Assembly: GCF_026157105.1 (NCBI RefSeq)
Contig: NZ_JANPVQ010000001.1
Location: forward strand, 489,501-553,500
Reading direction: 5' to 3'
DNA: 64,000 nt
DNA from: Sphingomicrobium marinum
GTDB taxonomy: Bacteria > Pseudomonadota > Alphaproteobacteria > Sphingomonadales > Sphingomonadaceae
The notes beneath the pieces were generated by a model. It ran no database searches. It was not told the DNA's origin and was given only the letters and a program-made list of their open reading frames with translations. Made by a program: the position numbers and the translations under genes. Positions 1 to 7,257 of this stretch are shown piece after piece (within the stretch, counting starts at the first letter, position 1; each line of letters starts with the position of its first letter).

Positions 1-1
1 C

Positions 2-280
2 GACATCGCCGCGCTGCAGGTTCAGGTCGACCGGCTGGTGGAGGTCGATCGCCAGCATGAAGGCGGGATCGCCGCCGCGATGGCGCTGGGCGGCATGATG
101 GTCGTGCCCAATAGCGACGTCTCCTTAAGCGGGAACGTCTCGACCTATCGCGGGGAGACAGGTTTTGCTGCCGGACTGACCGCGCGTATCGCACCCAAAA
201 CGTATGTGTCCGCAGGCTATGCCGGGTCTAGCGAAGGCGGCTCGAACGGCGGACGCGTGGGCGTTGCGATCGGGTTCTAA
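2..280 (+). CDS. C-terminal end of a YadA-like trimeric autotransporter adhesin (5' truncated by window)
   Basis: Only the last 92 codons are in the window; the frame is open from base 2 and stops with TAA at 278-280. The encoded end carries a short coiled-coil-like stretch and then a glycine-rich, alternating amphipathic segment ending in AIGF. This matches the four-strand outer-membrane anchor of trimeric autotransporters, which end in an aromatic residue. From the QHEGG motif onward it is almost identical to the end of the next gene (545-2341), differing at only a few residues, so the two are recent duplicates or have been homogenised by gene conversion. The head and signal peptide lie outside the window. 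Confidence 0.8.
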   Translation, partial: DIAALQVQVDRLVEVDRQHEGGIAAAMALGGMMVVPNSDVSLSGNVSTYRGETGFAAGLTARIAPKTYVSAGYAGSSEGGSNGGRVGVAIGF

Positions 281-359
281 GCCAGAACTCACCCGGTTCG
301 AGTGGCTGCACAAGGGCACCGCGTGGATGTCCATTGCTTACGCAGGGCATGCGCGTGCG

Positions 360-386
360 TTTGTGATCTGCGTCAACTTATGGCAT
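360..386 (+). promoter_or_regulatory. Conserved 27-bp element, copy 1 (candidate promoter or operator)
   Basis: This stretch begins TTTGTGATCT and ends ATGGCAT. It matches 2427-2453 at 22 of 27 positions, and all five differences are transitions. It ends 158 bases before the start codon at 545; the second copy ends 154 bases before its own start at 2608. The rest of the two upstream regions is poorly conserved. Conservation at a fixed distance suggests a shared promoter or regulator site with a long leader; the factor is unknown. Confidence 0.5.
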
Positions 387-544
387 GAAATGCGCACGGC
401 CTCGATGGAGAGAAGCGACGAGAAGCCGCTCATCAGATGGCCGCAACAGGGACGCTTCGGGGGGAAGTAAGCTTCTATGTTGAAAGCGTAAGAGTTTCAG
501 CTCGGCCTTCGTCGCGTGCCCATTGCAGAAGGGGTACGGACATC

Positions 545-2341
545 ATGAAGTTTGGTTGGAAAACCACAGTTGCAATCGCAGCGATGGCGACGGTGCCATT
601 CGCTTTTTCGACAGAAGCAGTAGCCGATGAATGCCTCATCGACTCCGCCGAAGATCTCTTGGCCGATAACGTCGGGACCTCGGACACTGGAAACGAAACA
701 ACGACACTCGCATGCGGTCGAAACGCGCAAGTGAACGCTCCGCGCCAGACGGCGATCGGGGTGGGTGCACTGGGCACGATCACGGCCACGGCCGCGACCG
801 CCGTTGGTTCCGAAGCTTATGCAGACGGTAACGGCAGTGTCGCCCTGGGGGGTGACCTCAACAACAATGGTCGTGGGGCAAACACCGAGGCCGACTTCGC
901 GATCGCCATTGGCGCCGACGCTGTTGCTGGGATCAATTCGCTTGACGACAATGTAGGAGTCGGCGCGATCGCTATGGGCTATTTGGCACAAGCGCTGGAC
1001 GATTTCAGCGTGGCCATTGGACGATCGTCCATATCCAACAGTCAGTCCTCAATCGCGCTGGGGTACGAGTCACAAGCACTTAACGATGGCAGCGTAGCAA
1101 TGGGTCGGGCCTCACTATCAAATGGCTTCAATTCTATTGCGCTGGGATACGCCACCCGAGCATCGGCAACAGGGGCGACAGCACTTGGAGGAAGCAAGGA
1201 TGTGTTCACCCTTGGTGCGCAAGCCTTGGCTGACTTTTCGACGGCTCTTGGAGCAGAGAGCTATGCAGTCGGAGTCAACTCGACCGCAGTCGGGGCTCGT
1301 TCAAGAGCAACCGGCAAAGCCGGCATCGCCATCGGCGGGGACAGCGACGCCGCAGATCCGTTTAGCGATGATGACGGCTTCGGCGCTCAGGCGAGCGGCA
1401 ACTATTCAATGGCGATGGGCGTGGACGCTAACGCCAGTAATACCAGCGCAACGGCAATCGGTCGCCTCGCGGTTTCCTCGGGCGCAGACGCGACGGCGGT
1501 AGGCTTCTTCTCGGAAAGTTCGGGATCGGAAAGCACGGCGCTTGGTCGGCGCACGCAGGCGACGGTGTACCGCGCGACCGCCATCGGTACGAGCTCGACG
1601 GCCACGGGCGTGCAATCGCTCGCGATCGGTCGCGCCGCCAATGCCACCGCGACCAATGCGACCGCGATCGGTGAAGTGGCACAGGCGACCAACATCGCCG
1701 CGGTGGCCGTGGGTTCGAACGCCCAGTCGGGCGGCGAAGGATCGACCGCGGTCGGCCGCAGCGCGGTCGTCACGCGCAGCCAGAGTACCGCGGTTGGCTA
1801 CCAGGCCAACGTCACGCATGCGGTGGCGACCGCCATCGGCGCCAACGCAACAACCACGCGCGACAAGCAGGTCATGATCGGCGGCGCGGGATCGAGCGTC
1901 ACCATCGGCGACATGACCGCCTCGACGGCCGCGCAGGTCGGCCCGGTCGATGTCGTCACCGTCGATGCCAGCGGGACGCTGGGGCGCGGGGCCGCTGCCA
2001 GCATGGCGCAGGTCGAACGCATGAACCTTGCCTTCCAGGGCACGATGCTGGCGCACGAAGCGGACATCGCGGCGCTGCAAGGGCAAGTCGATTCGTTGTT
2101 CGACTTGAGCGACCAGCATGAAGGCGGGATCGCCGCCGCAATGGCGCTGGGGGGCATGATGGTCGTGCCCGATAGCGATGTTTCGCTGAGCGGCAACGTG
2201 TCGACCTATCGCGGCGAAACCGGCTTTGCCGCCGGGCTGGTCGCGCGGGTCGCGCCCAAGATCTATGTGTCGGCCGGTTATGCGGGATCGAGCGAAGGCG
2301 GCTCGGACGGCGGCCGGGTCGGTGTCGCCATCGGCTTCTGA
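545..2341 (+). CDS. YadA-like trimeric autotransporter adhesin, 598 aa
   Basis: A predicted surface adhesin exported by Sec and anchored in the outer membrane as a trimer. The start at 545 is chosen because it gives a clean 27-residue signal peptide ending AVA and follows a purine-rich AGAAGGGG. The mature N-terminus begins DECLID, as in the gene at 2608. About residues 80-460 are a run of 14-16 residue repeats with AIG/AVG/ALG cores, the left-handed beta-roll head of the Hia/YadA type. A short neck and coiled coil follow near residues 490-525, then a roughly 70-residue beta-barrel anchor ending in F. Its head is about 150 residues longer than that of the downstream paralogue, and the extra part looks AT-richer than the 3' half. 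A strong terminator follows. Binding target unknown. Confidence 0.88.
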   Translation: MKFGWKTTVAIAAMATVPFAFSTEAVADECLIDSAEDLLADNVGTSDTGNETTTLACGRNAQVNAPRQTAIGVGALGTITATAATAVGSEAYADGNGSVALGGDLNNNGRGANTEADFAIAIGADAVAGINSLDDNVGVGAIAMGYLAQALDDFSVAIGRSSISNSQSSIALGYESQALNDGSVAMGRASLSNGFNSIALGYATRASATGATALGGSKDVFTLGAQALADFSTALGAESYAVGVNSTAVGARSRATGKAGIAIGGDSDAADPFSDDDGFGAQASGNYSMAMGVDANASNTSATAIGRLAVSSGADATAVGFFSESSGSESTALGRRTQATVYRATAIGTSSTATGVQSLAIGRAANATATNATAIGEVAQATNIAAVAVGSNAQSGGEGSTAVGRSAVVTRSQSTAVGYQANVTHAVATAIGANATTTRDKQVMIGGAGSSVTIGDMTASTAAQVGPVDVVTVDASGTLGRGAAASMAQVERMNLAFQGTMLAHEADIAALQGQVDSLFDLSDQHEGGIAAAMALGGMMVVPDSDVSLSGNVSTYRGETGFAAGLVARVAPKIYVSAGYAGSSEGGSDGGRVGVAIGF

Positions 2342-2363
2342 GCGTCTTTGACGCCAGAGGGGA

Positions 2364-2398
2364 GGGCGGGGCTCGCGCCGAGCGGCTCCGCCCTTTTT
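2364..2398 (+). terminator. Rho-independent terminator after the second adhesin gene
   Basis: GGGCGGGGC (2364-2372) pairs with GCTCCGCCC (2385-2393), one G-U pair included, and five T follow at once. It lies 23 bases after the stop at 2341, so the second and third adhesin genes should be separate transcription units. Confidence 0.85.
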
Positions 2399-2426
2399 CG
2401 TATCATAGCCCTGTGAATCACCCGGC

Positions 2427-2453
2427 TTTGTGATCTATGTTAATTCATGGCAT
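2427..2453 (+). promoter_or_regulatory. Conserved 27-bp element, copy 2 (candidate promoter or operator)
   Basis: Partner of 360-386, same ends (TTTGTGATCT and ATGGCAT), located 154 bases before the start codon at 2608 and just after the terminator of the previous gene. It is followed by an AT-rich patch with TTAATCGTTAAC that copy 1 lacks. Confidence 0.5.
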
Positions 2454-2607
2454 AATTAATCGTTAACTCGACGGCGCGCCCGGGCGACTCGCGATCGTGC
2501 GCGCTTGAGAAATGTGGGGCAGTTGGGGGCTTCGCAGGGTGTTTTGCGTCCTGTTCTTCCAAACGGGGAGCCATCGACTGGTCCTGCTTTGCAGGGGTGA
2601 AGTCGAC

Positions 2608-3954
2608 ATGAGTACGTTCCTTAAATTCACGGTTGCTGCGGCCACGATTGCAACCATCCCGTTCCTCTTTTCGGTGCCGGCGCAGGCCGATGAATGCCTG
2701 ATCGATATCGACGACAATCTGGCCGCCGACGAGGTTCTTGCCGTTGACCAGGACAGTAGCGAAAACCTCGTGTGCGGTCGAAGCTCGACCGCGACGACGG
2801 GCGCGACCGACGCGGTGGCCTATGGTCACCTCACCGATGCTGCGACCAACGCAACGGCAATCGGAGATACAGCGCAGGCGACCGGGGCGGGCTCCACTGC
2901 CCTCGGTTCGGACACCGAAGCGCTAGGCAAAGGTTCGATCGCCATCGGCGCCGATAGCGATCCTGCCGATCAGTTCAGTGATGCCAACGGAAAAGGCGCA
3001 CAGGCAACGGCTGAGTATGCCTTGGCGCTCGGTGTCGACACGTCGGCGAGCGGCGCGCGCGCTACCGCCATCGCCATCGGCGCATCGGCATCGGGGACCG
3101 AATCGACCGTTATCGGCTTTCTCGCTTCCGCAACCGGCGCGGAGGGGCTGGCGCTTGGACGCCGTACGGAAGCCACCGTCTTCCGGGCCACCGCAATCGG
3201 CTCCAGCGCCAAGGCGACCGGTGTGAATTCGATGTCGATCGGCCGCGGATCGCTCGCCAGCGCAACCAACGCCACCGCCATCGGCGAAGTCGCGCAGGCG
3301 ACCAATATCGCCGCGACAGCCGTTGGGTCCAATGCGCGTTCGAGCGGCGAGGGGTCGACCGCAGTCGGGCGCTCGGCCGTGTCCTCGCGCAGCCTCGGGA
3401 CTGCCATCGGCTACCAGGCCAACGTCAAGCATTTCGGGGCCACCGCGATCGGCGCCAATGCCACGACCACCAACAGCTATGAAGTCGCGATTGGCGGGAC
3501 GGGGTCTTCGGTGCGCATCGGCGATATCGATAACTCGACGCTGATGCAGGTCGGCCCTGTCGATGTCGTCACCGTCGATGCCAACGGCACGCTCGGGCGC
3601 GGCGCGGCGGCCAGCGCTGCAGCCGTCGACCGAATGAGCCTCGCCTTCGGGCAGACGATGCTGGCGCACGAGGCTGATATCGATGCGCTGTTCGACCTCA
3701 CCGACCAGCTCCAGGGCGGTATCGAGCAAGCCAACGAAGGCGTCGCGATGGCGTTGGCGATGGAAAGCCCCGCCGTGCCCGCGGGCGCGAGCTTCGCGCT
3801 ATCGGGCGGTGTCGGTAATTATAACGGACGCACCAGTCTGGCGCTCGCGATCAGCACCGCGGTGGGCGAAAATGCGAGCCTTTCGGCAGGCGTTGGTGTG
3901 GGCGCGAACTCGGGCGAGGTGGGAACGCGCGCAGGCTTCCAGATCGCCTGGTAA
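2608..3954 (+). CDS. YadA-like trimeric autotransporter adhesin, 448 aa
   Basis: Third member of the tandem adhesin array. The start at 2608 gives a 27-residue signal peptide ending AQA, then DECLID, exactly parallel to the preceding gene. A weak GGGGTGA ribosome site lies upstream. The head consists of AIG-type repeats from about residue 60 to 320. The stretch from about residue 100 onward closely tracks the second half of the upstream head, including TNATAIGEVAQATNIA and the VGPVDVVTVDA neck. The membrane anchor differs from the other two copies (it begins ALAMESPAVP and ends FQIAW) but keeps the aromatic last residue. It therefore looks like a duplicate whose anchor diverged or was exchanged. 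It ends three bases before a convergent gene. Confidence 0.88.
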   Translation: MSTFLKFTVAAATIATIPFLFSVPAQADECLIDIDDNLAADEVLAVDQDSSENLVCGRSSTATTGATDAVAYGHLTDAATNATAIGDTAQATGAGSTALGSDTEALGKGSIAIGADSDPADQFSDANGKGAQATAEYALALGVDTSASGARATAIAIGASASGTESTVIGFLASATGAEGLALGRRTEATVFRATAIGSSAKATGVNSMSIGRGSLASATNATAIGEVAQATNIAATAVGSNARSSGEGSTAVGRSAVSSRSLGTAIGYQANVKHFGATAIGANATTTNSYEVAIGGTGSSVRIGDIDNSTLMQVGPVDVVTVDANGTLGRGAAASAAAVDRMSLAFGQTMLAHEADIDALFDLTDQLQGGIEQANEGVAMALAMESPAVPAGASFALSGGVGNYNGRTSLALAISTAVGENASLSAGVGVGANSGEVGTRAGFQIAW

Positions 3955-3957
3955 CGA

Positions 3958-4773
3958 TCAGGTCGCGAAGCTGGGGTCGAGCCGGTAGGCTTTGCGCAGC
4001 AGCGCGGGCCAGGCGAGCATGTTGGCGACGACCTTGAGCCCCATGCTGCCCTGTTCGGCCGTCGTTTCTGGCGTGCCCTGCGGCGGATTGTTGACCGCGT
4101 CTCCAGCGCTCAACGCCATGATCTGCGCTTCGCAGGCGCGTTCGAGGAAATAGAGCTTGATAAAGCATTCGCCGACATTGCTGCCGGTGGCGAGCGTGCC
4201 ATGGTTGCGCAGAAGCATGGCGCCCTTGTCACCAATATTGGCGACGAGCCGTTCGCGTTCGTCGAGATCGACCGCGACGCCCTCATAATCGTGGAAGGCG
4301 AGGTCGCCGCGCACCAGCATCGCCGTCTGCGTAAGCGGCAGGAGCCCTTCTTCGTGCGCCGACACGGCCTGCCCGGCAGGGGTGTGGAGGTGCATCACGG
4401 CATGCGCGTCATCGCGCGCCATATGGATCGCGCTATGGATGGTGAAACCCGCAGGATTGGTCATGAAAGGCGTCTCGTCGACCGCGTGGCCATCCTTGTC
4501 GACCTTGACGAGTGACGAGGCGGTCACCTCCTCGAACATGAGGTTGTAGGGGTTAAGCAAGAAGTGGTGATCAGGGCCCGGAATGCGCGCCGAAAGATGC
4601 GTGAAGATAAGATCGTCCCAGCCGTAATACGCGACCAGCCGGTAGGCGGCGGCAAGATCGACGCGGATCTTCCATTCCTCGTCCGACACCTTGCCCTTGA
4701 GGCTGGGGATGTCGACGCTGTCGATCGGGCCGGCAGCATCCATCCCCTTGGTCATGTTCTCGGCGCGGTTCAC
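3958..4773 (-). CDS. Class II aldolase/adducin family protein
   Basis: A predicted zinc-dependent enzyme of the class II aldolase fold, acting on small phosphorylated or hydroxy-carbonyl substrates. The 271-residue protein has the expected metal site: HLH at residues 128-130 and a further histidine in RNHG (H191). Length and motifs fit the adducin-like branch, whose substrates are mostly unknown. The GTG start at 4773 overlaps the TGA of maiA (GTGA), which suggests translational coupling; ATG at 4755 is the alternative. It is last in a leftward cluster with maiA and a thioesterase. No specific reaction can be assigned. Confidence 0.82.
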   Translation of the reverse strand: MNRAENMTKGMDAAGPIDSVDIPSLKGKVSDEEWKIRVDLAAAYRLVAYYGWDDLIFTHLSARIPGPDHHFLLNPYNLMFEEVTASSLVKVDKDGHAVDETPFMTNPAGFTIHSAIHMARDDAHAVMHLHTPAGQAVSAHEEGLLPLTQTAMLVRGDLAFHDYEGVAVDLDERERLVANIGDKGAMLLRNHGTLATGSNVGECFIKLYFLERACEAQIMALSAGDAVNNPPQGTPETTAEQGSMGLKVVANMLAWPALLRKAYRLDPSFAT

Positions 4774-5414
4774 GGGTGGGTCTCCTGCTTGTCGGGATGC
4801 GCGGCGGCAAAGGCCGGGTGCGCGCTTGCCGTTTCGTCGGCGCGCCGCAAATGCGGATATTGGGCAACCGGCACGGCAAAGCGCCGCGCGTTGTACAACT
4901 GCGGAATGAGGCAGATATCGGCAAGCGTGGGCGCGTCACCGACCAGCCAGGTGCCGCCGCCGGCATTCTCCGCCATCTTCTCGAGCGCGTCGAAACCGGT
5001 CGTCACCCAGTGGCGATACCATTCGTCCTTGGCGTCTTCGGACAGGCCAAGCGGACCTTTCAGATATTTGAGGACGCGCAGATTGTTGAGCGGGTGGATG
5101 TCGCAAGCGACCAGCGTGGCCATCGCCAGCACCGCCGACCGCTGATCCTTGTCCGCAGGCAGAAAGGGCGATTTTTCATAGGTTGCATCGAGCCAGTCGA
5201 GGATGGCGAGGCTTTGCGTGATCTTGGTGTCGCCCGCGACCAGCATCGGTACCAGTCCCTGCGGGTTGAGCTCGCGATAGGCATCGCTGCGCTGGTCGCC
5301 TTCGACCAGGTTGACCATGCGCTGTTCGTAGCTGACGCCCTTGAGGTTGAGCCCGATGCGCACGCGGTAGGACGCGCTCGATCGGAAATAGTCGTAGAGG
5401 ATCAGCCCGGGCAT
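4770..5414 (-). CDS. maiA: Maleylacetoacetate isomerase (zeta-class GST fold)
   Basis: Converts maleylacetoacetate to fumarylacetoacetate with glutathione, the step between homogentisate dioxygenase and fumarylacetoacetase in tyrosine breakdown. The ATG at 5414 gives a 214-residue protein that opens like the family: YDYFRSSASYRVRIGLNLKG, with the usual SSCS replaced by SSAS. Downstream are the typical LNPQGLVPML and ITQSLAILDWLD glutathione-site segments and an all-helical C-terminal domain. It is not next to hmgA and fahA, which are some 8 kb away on the other strand. It overlaps the aldolase-family gene by four bases and follows a thioesterase gene by 32 bases. Confidence 0.9.
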   Translation of the reverse strand: MPGLILYDYFRSSASYRVRIGLNLKGVSYEQRMVNLVEGDQRSDAYRELNPQGLVPMLVAGDTKITQSLAILDWLDATYEKSPFLPADKDQRSAVLAMATLVACDIHPLNNLRVLKYLKGPLGLSEDAKDEWYRHWVTTGFDALEKMAENAGGGTWLVGDAPTLADICLIPQLYNARRFAVPVAQYPHLRRADETASAHPAFAAAHPDKQETHP

Positions 5415-5446
5415 GGGTCGCAGTGTGCGACTCGTCACCGGTCCAG

Positions 5447-5845
5447 TCAATCTCCGAGGAACGGCGCAGCGACTTCCTTGGGGACGCGAATGGGACGCCC
5501 GCTGGCCTTGTCGATAATCGCCCATTGGGCGCGCGCTTTGACGAGCGCTTTGCCGTTGGCGTCGAGAAATTCCATGTAGCGGTCGAAGCGGGCGCCGCGC
5601 GGCGCTTCGCCGACCCAGGTGCGTGCGGTGGCGGTCTCGCCTTCCTTGAGGGCGCGCAGATAGTCGATCTCGTGGCGCACCACGACCCATACATAGGCGT
5701 CGACATGGGCCGGATCGGCAGCGCTGTTCCAGTGCGCGGTGGCGACGTCCTGGATCCACTGCACCCAGACTGCATTGTTCACGTGGCCGAGCTCGTCGAT
5801 ATGGTCCGCACGCGCGGTCTTCGTGGTCTCGAAGATCGGCTTCAT
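5447..5845 (-). CDS. Acyl-CoA thioesterase, hotdog fold (4HBT family)
   Basis: A 132-residue single-hotdog protein. The N-terminal part reads ARADHIDELGHVNNAVWVQWIQDV, which carries the D-x-(L/M)-GHVNNAxY pattern of 4-hydroxybenzoyl-CoA thioesterase and YbgC relatives. It probably hydrolyses an acyl-CoA in the cytoplasm; the substrate cannot be read from sequence. Its ATG overlaps the stop of the metallopeptidase-like gene (ATGA, 5842-5845). That places it in a leftward operon with oligopeptidase B upstream and maiA downstream. Confidence 0.85.
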   Translation of the reverse strand: MKPIFETTKTARADHIDELGHVNNAVWVQWIQDVATAHWNSAADPAHVDAYVWVVVRHEIDYLRALKEGETATARTWVGEAPRGARFDRYMEFLDANGKALVKARAQWAIIDKASGRPIRVPKEVAAPFLGD

Positions 5846-7257
5846 GACAGGCGCAGCCTGCCGTCCTCGCCTCTCGTCACGCTATAGCCTGCGCTGCCCA
5901 ATAGCGCGGACAGGCTGGCCGCGGTGTCGCGCACGCCGACTTCGTGCATGGTCGAAATTAGCGCGATCTGCTCGTCCGTCCCACCGGCGCGGCGTAGTGC
6001 CGCAAGCCAGTCTTCGACGCTGGCCACGCCGTCGTCGCGCTCGGCTTCGATCAGCCCGCGCCAGAAACTGAAAAAGTCGCCGCCCGACTGCCGCGCGTGA
6101 TGTTCCGCAACGAGGCTGAATACGAGCCCGCAGGCGTAGAAGGCCTGCTGGCCGTGTCGTTCGGGCGCTGCCTTCAGCGGACCGTCGGACGCCATCGCTG
6201 CGCAATTGTTGAGCGATCCTTCGATGAAGGCGCTGGCATCGTGCTGTCGATCGATTGCTTCGGCGGCGCGCTGGGCCATCAGGTCGGCGCCGCCCTCGCT
6301 CGTCCAGGCATCGCCGGGATCGCCGTACCCGACGGTGCTGCCGAGCCAGAAGTGCGCGGCCTCGTGGGCGATGAACTGGCGAACGAACCCGAAGGCCTGA
6401 CGGCTGGGCGCGATCAGGCGGTCGCCCTCGATCTGGAGGATGATGGTCTCGTCCATCACGCTGCCGCCGAAGCTGACAAGGTTGGGGGTAGGGCCTTCCC
6501 AGGCCGCGATCAGTTCGGGTCGTCCGCCCTTATGCGGTCCCAACTTCTGCGCGTAGAGATCGAGCAGCCCGGGCACTTCGGCGAGCAGCTGCTCGCGCAG
6601 CCATTGCGGCAGGCCGGGATCGACCAAGGCGCTGATTTCATTGCTGATCCGCGGCGCGGCGTTGCCGTACGTCACATAGGCGGGCGTGTCGAAGTGCTTT
6701 CGTGCGATACGCTCGCCATCATGCCGCATCGTCGTGCCGCCCGAGCGGAATACGACGCGCGGGTTGCCGCCGCGATAGTCGGGCAGGCTGTTGAAGCTTG
6801 CGCCCAGCGCCGCGACCGCTTCCACCGATGGCGCGGGGCGCATCGTGAAATGGTCCGAAAACATCGCCAGCGTGCCGTCGGTAAAGGTCACCGCAGGCGT
6901 ATAGTCGGCCAGCAGGTCTTGCGCGAACGGCCGGACGAAAATCTCAACCGTCTGGGGCATACGGCCCGCAGTCGGCACCAAGGCGGCATGATTGCCGATG
7001 CGGGTGAGGCGCACACCGCGCGTGCGCACCGTCCAGCTCAATTGCCGCCAGTCCTCGTTGCCCTCGCGCGTGACGGCGGAGCGGTGGAAGATCCAGAGCG
7101 GCGCGTCTTCATCGAAATGCAGCACCGCACGAAAGCGGCCATTGCCGATCGGTTCGACGCTGGCGGTCATCGTAGGCGTTGCGCGTTCGACCCTGTCGGC
7201 GCCCGCGGGGGCGCCAGTCAGCAGCGCGGCCGCCGCGATGACCAGCCAGCGACGCAT
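5842..7257 (-). CDS. Secreted HExxH metallopeptidase-like protein (M1/gluzincin type)
   Basis: A 471-residue protein with a signal peptide (MRRWLVIAAAALLTGAPAGA). A zinc-binding HEAAH sits at residues 298-302, and a glutamate in WTSEGGADLM about 20 residues later could be the third ligand. This spacing is that of the M1/M61 gluzincin clan, although the N-terminal part does not show the GAMEN motif. It is probably a periplasmic peptidase or a peptidase-fold protein. The ATG shares a base with the TGA of oligopeptidase B (TGATG), so the two peptidase genes are likely co-translated. No closer family name can be given with confidence. Confidence 0.7.
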   Translation of the reverse strand: MRRWLVIAAAALLTGAPAGADRVERATPTMTASVEPIGNGRFRAVLHFDEDAPLWIFHRSAVTREGNEDWRQLSWTVRTRGVRLTRIGNHAALVPTAGRMPQTVEIFVRPFAQDLLADYTPAVTFTDGTLAMFSDHFTMRPAPSVEAVAALGASFNSLPDYRGGNPRVVFRSGGTTMRHDGERIARKHFDTPAYVTYGNAAPRISNEISALVDPGLPQWLREQLLAEVPGLLDLYAQKLGPHKGGRPELIAAWEGPTPNLVSFGGSVMDETIILQIEGDRLIAPSRQAFGFVRQFIAHEAAHFWLGSTVGYGDPGDAWTSEGGADLMAQRAAEAIDRQHDASAFIEGSLNNCAAMASDGPLKAAPERHGQQAFYACGLVFSLVAEHHARQSGGDFFSFWRGLIEAERDDGVASVEDWLAALRRAGGTDEQIALISTMHEVGVRDTAASLSALLGSAGYSVTRGEDGRLRLS

